From Candidatus Pseudobacter hemicellulosilyticus (lineage in GTDB: Bacteria > Bacteroidota > Bacteroidia > Chitinophagales > Chitinophagaceae), in NCBI GenBank assembly GCA_029202545.1, contig CP119311.1, forward strand, positions 4,836,001 through 4,900,000: 64,000 nt of DNA, given 5' to 3'. Shown in pieces: positions 8,210 through 16,282 of the stretch. How positions within the stretch are numbered: position 1 is the stretch's first letter; each line of letters starts with the position of its first letter. Below the pieces are notes generated by a model. That model ran no database searches, was not told the origin of the DNA, and saw nothing but the letters and a program-made list of their open reading frames with translations. A program made the translations under genes and the position numbers.

Positions 8210-9529
8210 ATGAATGAAACTATCAGGAATTTACAGGATGCCCTGCAGTTATCGCCCGACAATGTACCGTTACGCCTTCACCTGGCCGACGTATTGTTAA
8301 GGGAAGGTCTTTACCCCGAAGCTGTAGAACAGTTCCGGGAAGTGCTGAACCGCAGCTATGGCAATACCAGGGCTAAGCTGGGAATGGCAGAAGCTTATTA
8401 CCAGCAGCAGAAATATTCCACAGCCATCATTATTTATGAAGAGCTGCAGGACCAGCTGCCACCCCAGGCCACTATCCTTTTTATCAAAGCGCTGATCCGC
8501 GAAAACTCCATCCGGCAGGCCGTTGACCTGTACCAGAAAGTGATTGCCCTCCAGCCCGGTTTCCGGGACGAAGAGATAGATGCCCAGCTGCGTACACCCG
8601 GCCAGAACCATTCCCCTGAAGAAGCTGGCGGACCCGACAGCCTGGAGGCCGATGCCGCTTATTTCCTGGAAAAGCCTACCACCAGCTTCTCGCAGGTGGG
8701 CGGCATGCAGCGTATCAAAGAAGAAATAGCTATCAAGATCATACAGCCCCTCCGGAACCCGGACCTCTACAAAGCCTTCGGGAAAAAGATCGGGGGTGGC
8801 ATCCTGTTATACGGCCCGCCCGGTTGTGGCAAGACCTATATCGCCAAAGCCACGGCAGGGGAGATCAACGCCCGCTTTATCAGCATCGGTCTGCACGATA
8901 TCCTGGATATGTGGATCGGCAACAGTGAAAAGAACCTGCACGGTATTTTTGAGCTGGCCCGCCAGAACGCGCCCTGCGTACTCTTCTTTGATGAAGTGGA
9001 TGCCATGGGCGCCAGCCGCAGTGATATGAAACAATCCGCCATGCGCCATGTCATCAACCAGTTCCTGTCCGAGATGGATGGCGTACAATCCGATAATGAA
9101 GGCGTGCTGATCCTGGCCGCCACCAATGCGCCCTGGAGCGTGGATCCGGCTTTCCGCCGGCCCGGCCGCTTTGACCGCGTCCTCTTTGTGGAGCCGCCGG
9201 ATGAAAAAGCAAGGGAAGAGATCCTCAGCAGCCTGCTGCAGCAGAAACCGGTAAAGGAGGTGGATGTGCGGAAGATAGCGCAGCAGACCCCGGATTATTC
9301 CGGCGCCGATCTCAAGGCTGTAGTGGATATCGCCGTAGAAGACAAACTGCGGGAATCCATGAGCAGCGGCGCTTTGCAGCCCATTGGCACCAGGGACCTG
9401 CAGAAGGCCGCCAAACAACACCGGCCCACCACTTCAGAATGGTTTGCCGCCGCCCGCAACTATGCCCTGTATGCCAATGAATCCGGGCAGTATGATGATA
9501 TCCTGAAATACCTCAAGATCAAAAAATAA
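8210..9529 (+). CDS. TPR-AAA+ ATPase
   Basis: A 439-residue cytoplasmic protein. Residues 1 to about 125 hold tetratricopeptide repeats. Residues about 150-400 hold one AAA+ module of the Cdc48/FtsH/katanin type. Walker A is GPPGCGKT at 202-209, Walker B ends in Asp261-Glu262 (FFDEVDAMG), and the arginine-finger motif is RRPGR at 316-320, so the ATPase looks active. It has one AAA domain, no protease domain and no membrane segment. It is followed after 2 bp by a TPR membrane protein and is surely cotranscribed with it. The likely role is an unfoldase or remodelling ATPase whose target is chosen by the TPRs. I do not recognise a named family. Confidence 0.85.
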   Translation: MNETIRNLQDALQLSPDNVPLRLHLADVLLREGLYPEAVEQFREVLNRSYGNTRAKLGMAEAYYQQQKYSTAIIIYEELQDQLPPQATILFIKALIRENSIRQAVDLYQKVIALQPGFRDEEIDAQLRTPGQNHSPEEAGGPDSLEADAAYFLEKPTTSFSQVGGMQRIKEEIAIKIIQPLRNPDLYKAFGKKIGGGILLYGPPGCGKTYIAKATAGEINARFISIGLHDILDMWIGNSEKNLHGIFELARQNAPCVLFFDEVDAMGASRSDMKQSAMRHVINQFLSEMDGVQSDNEGVLILAATNAPWSVDPAFRRPGRFDRVLFVEPPDEKAREEILSSLLQQKPVKEVDVRKIAQQTPDYSGADLKAVVDIAVEDKLRESMSSGALQPIGTRDLQKAAKQHRPTTSEWFAAARNYALYANESGQYDDILKYLKIKK

Positions 9530-9531
9530 AC

Positions 9532-10785
9532 ATGGTAGAAGTAGAGGCCCTGCTGCACCGGGCACATCTTTTACTGGAACAGGGCCGGCCCCGCGATGCT
9601 GAAAAGCAACTGGCCGACGCCCTGCAACAGGACCCTGAGAACGACCAGGCCATTGGCCTGCTGGCCCGCTGTAAATACGATCTCCGCCAGTTCCAGGAAG
9701 GTATCCGCCTGGCCCAGCAGGCTGTCCGGCTTTCCCCCATGGTCAGCTACTATTTTTACCTGCTGGCCTTCGGTTATTTCCAGACTGATAACTATCCTGC
9801 CGCCAGGCAAAGCCTCGGCAAAGCCATTGAGCTGAATCCCCATGCGGCGGATTATTTCGGGCTCTGGTCGCTGGTGCTGCTGGAAGAAAAGAATTTCTCA
9901 GCCGCCCTTGAAAAGGCCAATGAAGGACTGGCCGTGGACGCACAGAATATCACCTGCCTCAATGCCCGCGCCACCGCGCTCAACAAGCTGAGAAGGGTAG
10001 AAGACGCTATTGAGACCATGGCCACCGCCCTGGAACGGGATCCGGAAAATGCCTATACCCATTCCAGCATCGGCTGGAACCTGTTGGAAAAAGGCAGGCA
10101 CCGGGAAGCAGCTACTCATTTCCGTGAGTCACTGCGACTGGAACCCATGATGGAAGGCTCAAGGGCCGGCCTGAAGCAATCGCTCAAATCAAAAATAGCG
10201 CCCTACCGCTGGCTCCTGCAATACAGTTTCTGGATCAACAATAAAGGAAAGAATGCCCGCTGGATGATCCCCCTGGGCGTGTATGTTGGCGTTCAGGCCA
10301 TTTACCGCGCCACCGATAAGGCGGGCAGCAACTGGTCCGCCCTGGGCGCTGTGGTGATAGGCCTCTATATCCTGCTGGCCGCCACCACCTGGATCATCAA
10401 TCCCGTAGCCAATTTTTTCCTGTTGTTTCATAAGGATGGTAAATATGCCCTCACCTCCAGTGAAAGATGGAGCGCCCTGCTGACCATGAGCGCACTGGCC
10501 GGTGGGCTGATCATAGCCCTCAGCGGCCTGCTGGCCGGCGAGGCCGGTTTCCCCTGGCTGATCAGCGGCATTCTGCTGTTCTCCCTGGCCATACCGCTGG
10601 GGCAACTGGAATTTCCGCTCCTTTCCCGGGCCAGGCATTGGACGCAATGGCTCTCCCGGGGCGTGCTGCTGGCCGGTCTGCTGGCCATAGTACTGACTTT
10701 TATCGGGAACTATGCCGAGGTCTGGATCGGTTATGCCGTACTGTTTGTTGCCTATACCTGGGTCAGCGCACTGGCGCCCCGCTAA
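9532..10785 (+). CDS. TPR protein with C-terminal multi-pass membrane domain
   Basis: A 417-residue partner of the TPR-AAA ATPase, starting 2 bp after its stop. Residues 1 to about 210 are TPR repeats (EVEALLHRAHLLLEQGRPRDAEKQL and five or so more). Residues about 240-417 hold roughly six hydrophobic segments (for example WMIPLGVYVGVQAIY, GLYILLAATTWIINP, LAGGLIIALSGLLAG, LLAIVLTFIGNYAEVW). The TPR part should face the cytoplasm and could dock the ATPase at the membrane. No enzymatic motif is seen. Function is unknown and membrane topology is inferred from hydrophobicity only. Confidence 0.8.
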   Translation: MVEVEALLHRAHLLLEQGRPRDAEKQLADALQQDPENDQAIGLLARCKYDLRQFQEGIRLAQQAVRLSPMVSYYFYLLAFGYFQTDNYPAARQSLGKAIELNPHAADYFGLWSLVLLEEKNFSAALEKANEGLAVDAQNITCLNARATALNKLRRVEDAIETMATALERDPENAYTHSSIGWNLLEKGRHREAATHFRESLRLEPMMEGSRAGLKQSLKSKIAPYRWLLQYSFWINNKGKNARWMIPLGVYVGVQAIYRATDKAGSNWSALGAVVIGLYILLAATTWIINPVANFFLLFHKDGKYALTSSERWSALLTMSALAGGLIIALSGLLAGEAGFPWLISGILLFSLAIPLGQLEFPLLSRARHWTQWLSRGVLLAGLLAIVLTFIGNYAEVWIGYAVLFVAYTWVSALAPR

Positions 10786-10834
10786 GGGAAATGGGTAATC
10801 CAGGAACAGCCGTAACTCCCTGATGGGCGCAGAC

Positions 10835-10865
10835 TTGCACAAGCCGTTTACATAGTATATCTTTG
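10835..10865 (+). promoter_or_regulatory. Promoter of the FecR-like gene
   Basis: TTG at 10835-10837, a spacer of exactly 20 bases, then TATCTTTG at 10858-10865: a full match to the Bacteroidota primary sigma consensus. It predicts a leader of about 120 bases before the FecR-like gene. No ECF sigma-specific element was recognised. Confidence 0.75.
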
Positions 10866-10995
10866 GCGCACCACCGCACCATACAGCATCCTGCAATTTG
10901 GTATTCCCCCGACTGAAATTGTACAGAAAAACCGCTTAATAACCCGCATTCCAAGCTGAAAGGCCTGTTGGCCCTTCGAGGAAATACATCATTAT

Positions 10996-11994
10996 ATGAA
11001 GGAAGAAAAAGCGAAAACCCAGGCACCGCAAAAGAATAACAGTTTTGTCCCGATGGCAGCAGCCCTGATCATTTTTGGCATAGCCGCCTTTTATGTACTG
11101 TATTACTACCGGAAACCGGACGCACCCATCAAACCCACAGACCATATGGCGCATGAGCTGCGGAACGATCTGCCGCCCGGCAAGGCCAGGGCCACACTCA
11201 CCCTGGAAGGCCAGCAGCCGCTGGTGCTGGACAGCCTGGCCGATGGACAGATAGCCTATGCCGGCCTGAATACCCTCAGCAAGACAGGCAACAGGCTGCA
11301 ATGGAAAGGCAATACCGCCGGCGCCCCCGCCATGGTTACCCTCAGCACGCCAGTGGGCGGCCTCTATACTGTTACCCTCAGCGATGGCACTACAGTATGG
11401 CTCAACGCAGCCAGTTCCTTACAATTCCCGGAAACATTCCCTGCAGGATCCCGTGAGGTAGCATTAAAAGGGCAGGCCTATTTTGAGATAGCGCCTGGCG
11501 GCAGCCAGCCATTTGTGATCCATACAGAAGGAATGACCCTGGGCAGCAGCAGCGCCAGCATTGACCTGAAAAATTATTCCGGCGAACCAGGAGCCCAGAT
11601 CACTATGGTGAATGGCAATGCTTCGGTAAGCCTTACCGGGACCGGGACCGTACAGCAGGAAAACCATCCCGTCACCTCACTCAATACCGGCGACCAGGCC
11701 TTTGTGGCGCAGCGGAACAGCATCCGCGTAGCAGCCGTAAAAGAGCCCGCCTATGCGGCCGACTGGATCAACCACCAGTTCCATTTCAATAATGACAGTA
11801 TCACTACTGTCATGCGCGACCTGGAGCGCTGGTTTGGCGCCAGGGTAGTATACGAAGGAGATATACCCGCCGCCACCATCAGCGGCAAAGTGGCCAGCGA
11901 TATCCCGCTTTCCCTGGTGCTGAATTTCCTCCGCGGTACCGGCAAAGCACATTTCCGCCAGGACAATGGCACCGTATACGTCACCAAAAAATAA
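10996..11994 (+). CDS. FecR-like periplasmic sensor protein, orphan
   Basis: A 332-residue single-pass protein: a short charged N-terminus, a membrane helix at about residues 17-36, then a periplasmic part. The region STPVGGLYTVTLSDGTTVWLNAASSLQFP...ALKGQAYFEI is the FecR domain signature. The end (FHFNNDSITTVMRDLERWFGARVVYEG...SGKVASDIPLSLVLNFL) is the DUF4974-type C-domain of Bacteroidota anti-sigma factors. FecR proteins normally sit beside an ECF sigma gene and a SusC-like receptor; neither is adjacent here. The cytoplasmic stub (~16 residues) is shorter than the usual sigma-binding domain, so classic anti-sigma function is doubtful. It has its own consensus promoter. Confidence 0.85.
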   Translation: MKEEKAKTQAPQKNNSFVPMAAALIIFGIAAFYVLYYYRKPDAPIKPTDHMAHELRNDLPPGKARATLTLEGQQPLVLDSLADGQIAYAGLNTLSKTGNRLQWKGNTAGAPAMVTLSTPVGGLYTVTLSDGTTVWLNAASSLQFPETFPAGSREVALKGQAYFEIAPGGSQPFVIHTEGMTLGSSSASIDLKNYSGEPGAQITMVNGNASVSLTGTGTVQQENHPVTSLNTGDQAFVAQRNSIRVAAVKEPAYAADWINHQFHFNNDSITTVMRDLERWFGARVVYEGDIPAATISGKVASDIPLSLVLNFLRGTGKAHFRQDNGTVYVTKK

Positions 11995-12176
11995 GCAGCC
12001 CCACAGCCACGGGGAAGGTTTTACCCATAATTGACCGGCGCCCCGCCGGCAGCATCTGGCATAAGCTTGGCAACAGGTATAGTGGACGGCAAACCGGATA
12101 AAGCAACGCTGCCTTACAGGCAGAAGGCTTTTAAACAATACCCGCCCAATCAATCTATAACCTAAAACGATACGCT

Positions 12177-12524
12177 ATGTCCAGAACTGATCAAATGACC
12201 TCACTGGTAGATGTGCTGGAAAGACTGAGGATCCAGAAAAAGGACAACGAATTCAAGTGGGACGAAGAAGGCTTCACCGCCGGCAAAGGCAAACATTACC
12301 AGCCGGAAGACCTGAAGATCATCAAAACCTTCCGATTTGAGGGAGAGTCCAACCCGGACGACTCCTCCATTCTATATATCATACAGGCCAATGACGGGCT
12401 CATCGGTTATTCGATGGACGCATACGGCATGTATACCAATCACGATAACGAAGAAGGATACGACAACTTCATCCGTAAGATCCCCATAGAGGACCGGGAT
12501 GAACAGCTGATCTTCGAGCTATAG
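12177..12524 (+). CDS. Small acidic conserved protein of unknown function
   Basis: A 115-residue soluble protein, acidic throughout, without signal peptide or membrane helix. The stretch FRFEGESNPDDSSILYIIQANDGLIGYSMDAYG resembles a small Bacteroidota family (about 100 residues) that automatic pipelines sometimes call phosphoribosylpyrophosphate synthetase. The length and lack of PRPP-synthase motifs make that name untenable. It is followed by a good terminator. Function is unknown. Confidence 0.75.
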   Translation: MSRTDQMTSLVDVLERLRIQKKDNEFKWDEEGFTAGKGKHYQPEDLKIIKTFRFEGESNPDDSSILYIIQANDGLIGYSMDAYGMYTNHDNEEGYDNFIRKIPIEDRDEQLIFEL

Positions 12525-12552
12525 TCAGGCAGTCTTAACCGAAAAAGTGAGC

Positions 12553-12591
12553 AAGGGTGAACAGGCGTACTGTTCACCTTTGTTGTTTTTT
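12553..12591 (+). terminator. Terminator after the small acidic gene
   Basis: GGTGAACAG at 556-564 (12.5 kb series) pairs exactly with CTGTTCACC at 12570-12578 around a 5-base loop. A T-rich tract (TTTGTTGTTTTTT) follows. Confidence 0.85.
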
Positions 12592-12616
12592 AATAGCTTT
12601 GCCCAGCGCCTTTTTT

Positions 12617-12668
12617 GGTTCGTCCCCACCAATTCCTTGGACAAATACAGTTTTTCCCTTAACTTTGC
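12617..12668 (+). promoter_or_regulatory. rpmI-rplT promoter with an upstream GGTTCGTCCC word
   Basis: TTG at 12637-12639, a 20-base spacer and TAACTTTGC at 12660-12668 match the Bacteroidota promoter exactly. The recurrent word GGTTCGTCCC lies at 12617-12626, about 10 bases upstream of the -33 element. The predicted transcript has a leader of about 120 bases before rpmI. Confidence 0.8.
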
Positions 12669-12742
12669 GCTCCGTTTTGCATTTTATTGCTGTTTACCAG
12701 CATTTTATGTCAGACGCTATTACCCACAAGGCCCAAAAAGTT

Positions 12743-12758
12743 CTCCGACTGTTCGGAG
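12743..12758 (+). promoter_or_regulatory. Hairpin in the rpmI leader
   Basis: CTCCGA at 12743-12748 and TCGGAG at 12753-12758 form a perfect 6-bp stem with a CTGT loop, inside the 5' leader of the L35-L20 operon. L20 is a known leader-binding autoregulator in other bacteria. Whether this hairpin is a binding site is inference. Confidence 0.4.
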
Positions 12759-12793
12759 GCGCCAGCAGGGAATAACACAAAAGGTATTTTAAC

Positions 12794-12991
12794 ATGCCAA
12801 AGGTAAAAACCAATTCCAGTGCCAAGAAAAGGTTCAAAGTGACCGGCACCGGAAAGATCACCCACCAGAAGTCTTTCAAACGTCACATCCTGACCAAGAA
12901 ATCAAACAAGCGTAAACGTGCCCTGAATAAAGACGGGGTTGTTCACAAAGCAAACCTGGACTTCGTACAAAGGCTGCTGCGTCTGAAATAA
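12794..12991 (+). CDS. rpmI: 50S ribosomal protein L35
   Basis: A 65-residue, very basic protein (MPKVKTNSSAKKRFKVTGTG, ITHQKSFKRHILTKKSNKRKR) of the usual L35 length and sequence. It is followed 84 bp later by rplT. infC, which often precedes this pair, is not adjacent. Confidence 0.97.
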   Translation: MPKVKTNSSAKKRFKVTGTGKITHQKSFKRHILTKKSNKRKRALNKDGVVHKANLDFVQRLLRLK

Positions 12992-13075
12992 CGCATCGTC
13001 CGCCAGCCGCAGGGAACCTGTTCCCGAAGCCGGCAGACCTCAAACACACAATCTTAACTTTAAACTCATTCAGAT

Positions 13076-13420
13076 ATGCCTCGTTCAGTAAACGCCGTTG
13101 CATCCAGGGCACGCCGCAAACGGATCCTGAAAGCCGCCAAAGGTTATTACGGCAAACGTAAAAATGTTTATACCGTTGCGAAAAACGTAATGGAAAAAGG
13201 TCTGCAGTATAAATATGTAGGCCGCAAGCTCAAGAAAAGGGAATACCGCACACTGTGGATCGCCCGTATTAATGCCGCTGTAAGGGAAGAAGGGCTGACC
13301 TATTCCGAGTTCATCCACAAGCTGAACGAAAAAGGCATTACACTGGATCGTAAGATCCTGGCCGATCTGGCCATGAACGAGCCCGCCAGCTTCAAAGCAC
13401 TGGTTGTCTCCGTTAAATAA
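13076..13420 (+). CDS. rplT: 50S ribosomal protein L20
   Basis: A 114-residue L20 with the standard start MPRSVNAVASRARRKRILK and the conserved YVGRKLKKREYRTLWIARINAA block. It is the second gene of the rpmI-rplT operon and is closed by a strong terminator. L20 binds 23S rRNA early in 50S assembly. Confidence 0.98.
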   Translation: MPRSVNAVASRARRKRILKAAKGYYGKRKNVYTVAKNVMEKGLQYKYVGRKLKKREYRTLWIARINAAVREEGLTYSEFIHKLNEKGITLDRKILADLAMNEPASFKALVVSVK

Positions 13421-13443
13421 GGTTCATTGTAACTTGCGATAAT

Positions 13444-13481
13444 AACCGGATGTTCCACAAAAGCATCCGGTTTTCTTTTTT
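13444..13481 (+). terminator. Terminator of the rpmI-rplT operon
   Basis: AACCGGATG at 13444-13452 and CATCCGGTT at 13464-13472 form a 9-bp stem with an 11-base loop, followed by TTTTCTTTTTT. Confidence 0.92.
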
Positions 13482-13490
13482 ATTTGTTTA

Positions 13491-13520
13491 TTTGCGGAAT
13501 CCAACAAACTACTATTTTTG
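13491..13520 (+). promoter_or_regulatory. Candidate promoter of the arginine decarboxylase gene
   Basis: TATTTTTG at 13513-13520 is a full -7 match. TTG at 13492-13494 lies 18 bases upstream, slightly shorter than the preferred 19-21. It would give a leader of about 75 bases. Confidence 0.5.
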
Positions 13521-13602
13521 TGAAACTTTTTTTGGTTGTGTACGAATTAACTAACCATTTAAATTCATAGCCATCAGTAACGCACCGATCTACAATCAGT
13601 AC

Positions 13603-14997
13603 ATGAACAACTCGTACACCGACCTGGTGAAACAGACGTTCAATTTTCCCCAGGAAGGGTTCGACCTCAAAGACGGCAACCTCACATTCAACGGCCTCGA
13701 TCTTACAGCACTCATTGACAAGTATGGCACGCCCATGAAGCTGACCTACCTGCCCAAGATCGGCATGCAGATCAACAAGGCCAAGAAGATGTTTGCCAAT
13801 GCCATCAAAAAGCACCGGTACGAGGGCAAATACAATTACTGCTATTGCACCAAAAGCTCGCATTTCAGCTTTGTAGTGGAAGAAGCCCTGAAGCATGATA
13901 TCCACCTGGAGACCTCTTACGCTTATGACATTGAGATCATCAAGAAACTCTATGCCCGTAAGAAGATCACCAAGGATACCTTCATCATCTGTAACGGCTA
14001 TAAGCAGAAAACCTATACCAGCCGGATCGCCGGCCTGCTCAATACAGGCTTTAAGAACGTGATCCCCATCCTGGACAACAAGGATGAGCTGCAGCAGTAT
14101 AAAAAATCAGTAAAAGGCCCCTTCAAACTCGGCATCCGCATTGCAGCCGAGGAAGAGCCTACCTTCCCCTTCTATACCTCCCGCCTGGGATTCAGGGCCA
14201 GGGATGTACTGGAGTTTTATGTAGACAAGATCGAAGGCAATGAAGACCGCTTCCAGCTTAAGATGCTGCATATTTTCCTGAACAAGGGTATCAAGGATGA
14301 TATCTACTACTGGTCTGAGCTGAACAAGGTGATCAACCTCTACTGCCAGCTCAAGAAAATATGCCCCGAACTGGATTCTATCAATATCGGCGGTGGTTTC
14401 CCTATCAAACACTCGCTGGGCTTTGAGTATGACTACCAGTTCATGATCAACGAGATTGTAGGCAATATCAAAAAGGCCTGCAAGAAGAACAATGTACCCA
14501 TGCCGCATATCTTCACTGAATTCGGCAGCTATACCGTAGGTGAGAGCATGGCGCATATCTATAGCGTGATAGGTCAGAAGATGCAGAACGACCGGGAGAT
14601 CTGGTACATGATTGACTCCTCCTTTATCACCACGCTGCCGGATACCTGGGGTATCGGGGAGAAATTCCTGATGCTGCCCATCAACAAATGGGACCAGGAA
14701 TACCAGCGGGTAGTACTGGGCGGTATCACCTGTGACAGCCACGACTATTACGACTCAGAAGAGCACGTGAATGAAGTGTTCCTGCCCAAGGTAGGAGAAG
14801 GAGAGCCCCTGCGTGTTGGCTTCTTCCATACCGGCGCCTACCAGGACCAGATCAGCGGTTACGGTGGTATCAAACACTGCCTGATCCCCAGCCCCAAGCA
14901 CGTGATCGTGGGGCATGATAAGAATGGTAAGCTGGTAGACTGGGTCTATGCCAAGGAGCAGACCGCCCAGAGCATGCTGAAGATACTGGGGTATTAA
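13603..14997 (+). CDS. Arginine decarboxylase, Bacteroidota type
   Basis: A 464-residue PLP-dependent fold III decarboxylase that converts arginine to agmatine for polyamine synthesis. CYCTKSSHFSFVVEEAL carries the lysine expected to bind PLP. NIGGGFPIKHSL is the phosphate-binding glycine loop, and GGITCDSHDYYDSEE holds the conserved CDSxD substrate motif. Length and sequence match the short (~465 residue) Bacteroidota group rather than the 630-residue SpeA of E. coli. It is monocistronic, with a terminator 30 bp later. Substrate choice (arginine rather than ornithine) rests on remembered family similarity. Confidence 0.88.
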   Translation: MNNSYTDLVKQTFNFPQEGFDLKDGNLTFNGLDLTALIDKYGTPMKLTYLPKIGMQINKAKKMFANAIKKHRYEGKYNYCYCTKSSHFSFVVEEALKHDIHLETSYAYDIEIIKKLYARKKITKDTFIICNGYKQKTYTSRIAGLLNTGFKNVIPILDNKDELQQYKKSVKGPFKLGIRIAAEEEPTFPFYTSRLGFRARDVLEFYVDKIEGNEDRFQLKMLHIFLNKGIKDDIYYWSELNKVINLYCQLKKICPELDSINIGGGFPIKHSLGFEYDYQFMINEIVGNIKKACKKNNVPMPHIFTEFGSYTVGESMAHIYSVIGQKMQNDREIWYMIDSSFITTLPDTWGIGEKFLMLPINKWDQEYQRVVLGGITCDSHDYYDSEEHVNEVFLPKVGEGEPLRVGFFHTGAYQDQISGYGGIKHCLIPSPKHVIVGHDKNGKLVDWVYAKEQTAQSMLKILGY

Positions 14998-15028
14998 CAG
15001 ATCATACCGCCTACCGGCGAAAAAATAC

Positions 15029-15060
15029 AAGGCTGGCTCTTTCAGGAGCCAGCCTTTTTT
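15029..15060. terminator. Terminator after arginine decarboxylase, possibly bidirectional
   Basis: AAGGCTGGCTC at 15029-15039 pairs with GAGCCAGCCTT at 15046-15056 around a 6-base loop and runs into TTTTTT. An A-rich left flank could also serve the convergent lipoprotein gene. Confidence 0.9.
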
Positions 15061-15155
15061 ATTGGGATGCCTTACCGGGAATCCGGCGGCAGTGATTTGC
15101 TTTGCTTTTTTTTGAGGCTGCCCTTGCCAGTTGGCAGGGCAGGGTTGGGACCGGC

Positions 15156-15560
15156 CTAATGCCTGTGCCCGCGGCCACGACCGTTATCATGATGATCGTG
15201 GCGATCATGCCGGTCCTGATGCCCGCGCTTCCGGCCTTTGTATTTCCAGTCGCGGTAATGGCGGTCATCATAATGGCCGCGGCGAACGTACCTGTCCTCC
15301 AGGTAATAGCGGCCGTCGCCTCCCCTCCAGTAATAACAGCCATCCGGATTGCGGTAATAATACCGGCCGTCATGATAACGGTGGATACTGATCACGGGCA
15401 GGTTGACAATGATGAGCGGGTACCGGGGAGGCTGGGGCCTTACAACAACCGCTTCCCGCTCTGTGGGATAGCTATAGGCGTTGCTGGCGGTACTGCAGCT
15501 CATAAGGGCTGCTGTCAGGGCTATAGCAGCCACCGCTTGTGTAATTGATGAGGCATTCAT
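15156..15560 (-). CDS. Small lipoprotein with a His/Asp/Arg-rich tail
   Basis: A 134-residue lipoprotein from the ATG at 15560, chosen because it gives MNASSITQAVAAIALTAALMSC, a normal lipobox. The upstream ORF extension lacks one. The middle has aromatic repeats (HDGRYYYRNPDGCYYWRGGDGRYYLE). The last ~45 residues are low complexity: His, Asp, Arg and Gly (HYDDRHYRDW, HQDRHDRHDHHDNGRGRGH). Such tails can bind metal or polyanions, but no function is known. It is divergent from the NTF2-like gene. Confidence 0.75.
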   Translation of the reverse strand: MNASSITQAVAAIALTAALMSCSTASNAYSYPTEREAVVVRPQPPRYPLIIVNLPVISIHRYHDGRYYYRNPDGCYYWRGGDGRYYLEDRYVRRGHYDDRHYRDWKYKGRKRGHQDRHDRHDHHDNGRGRGHRH

Positions 15561-15623
15561 AATCGTTGGTTTTATATTTATAGAAATCCAACTCATACGC
15601 CAGAAACGGTTAAAACCTTTAAC

Positions 15624-16091
15624 ATGAAACAAATTCTGATTTTGTTAACAGCCCTGCTCGCCGGCAACGGTCTGCTGCAGGCGCAGGGTAATAGCACGGA
15701 AGATTCCGTTAAAGCCGCTGTCAATAAATTGTTTGAAGGCATGAAAAAGGCCGATGCAGCCCTGGTGACAGCCGCCTTCTCCGACAGCGCCCTGCTGCAA
15801 ACCATCCATTACAACAGGGAAGGACAAACGATCACGCGCAACCTATCTGTTCCAGCCTTTGCTGCAATGGTAGCCAGAAGCGAGCCTGGCGCGGCCGATG
15901 AACGGATACAGTTCGGCAGCATCCTGGTGGATGGCGGCCTGGCCTCGGTCTGGACGCCTTACCAGTTCTTTTACCAGGGCCAGCTATCGCACTGCGGGGT
16001 CAATTCCTTCCAGCTGGTGCGCTTTAAGGAAGGGTGGAAGATCCAGTATATTATTGATACCCGGCGGAAATCGCCCTGCCCGCAGCAGTAA
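15624..16091 (+). CDS. Secreted NTF2-like (SnoaL/DUF4440-type) protein
   Basis: A 155-residue exported protein with a signal peptide ending near LLQAQG. The mature part follows the NTF2-like cone fold pattern: helix EDSVKAAVNKLFEGMKKADAALVTAAFSD, then strands ending LVRFKEGWKIQYIIDTR. Related Bacteroidota proteins are annotated as nuclear transport factor 2 family; most have no known ligand. It is divergent from the His-rich lipoprotein, sharing a 63-bp intergenic region. Confidence 0.78.
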   Translation: MKQILILLTALLAGNGLLQAQGNSTEDSVKAAVNKLFEGMKKADAALVTAAFSDSALLQTIHYNREGQTITRNLSVPAFAAMVARSEPGAADERIQFGSILVDGGLASVWTPYQFFYQGQLSHCGVNSFQLVRFKEGWKIQYIIDTRRKSPCPQQ

Positions 16092-16192
16092 GCAGCAGAC
16101 CTATCCGGCCTGTTTGTCTTCGTCCCAAAAATACCTTTGAAAAAACCCCAATACAGCAGGGTAGCTGGCGGGAGCAGGGCTGGCCATAACCC

Positions 16193-16222
16193 ATAAAAAA
16201 AGTGCATCGTTTCCGATGCACT
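16193..16222 (-). terminator. Minus-strand terminator of the secreted hypothetical gene
   Basis: AGTGCATCG at 16201-16209 and CGATGCACT at 16214-16222 form a perfect 9-bp stem with a 4-base loop. On the minus strand it is followed by seven T (the A-run at 16194-16200). Confidence 0.9.
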
Positions 16223-16282
16223 GTAATTATTTGTTGCTGCCGGGCAAGCTGAGCATTAGCCCTGCCGGAGGCAAGGAATGGC

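Noticed and set aside
10189..10896. 235-codon minus-strand frame
   Set aside because: It is antisense to the TPR membrane protein gene and rich in Gln/Gly from codon reversal, with no protein signature.
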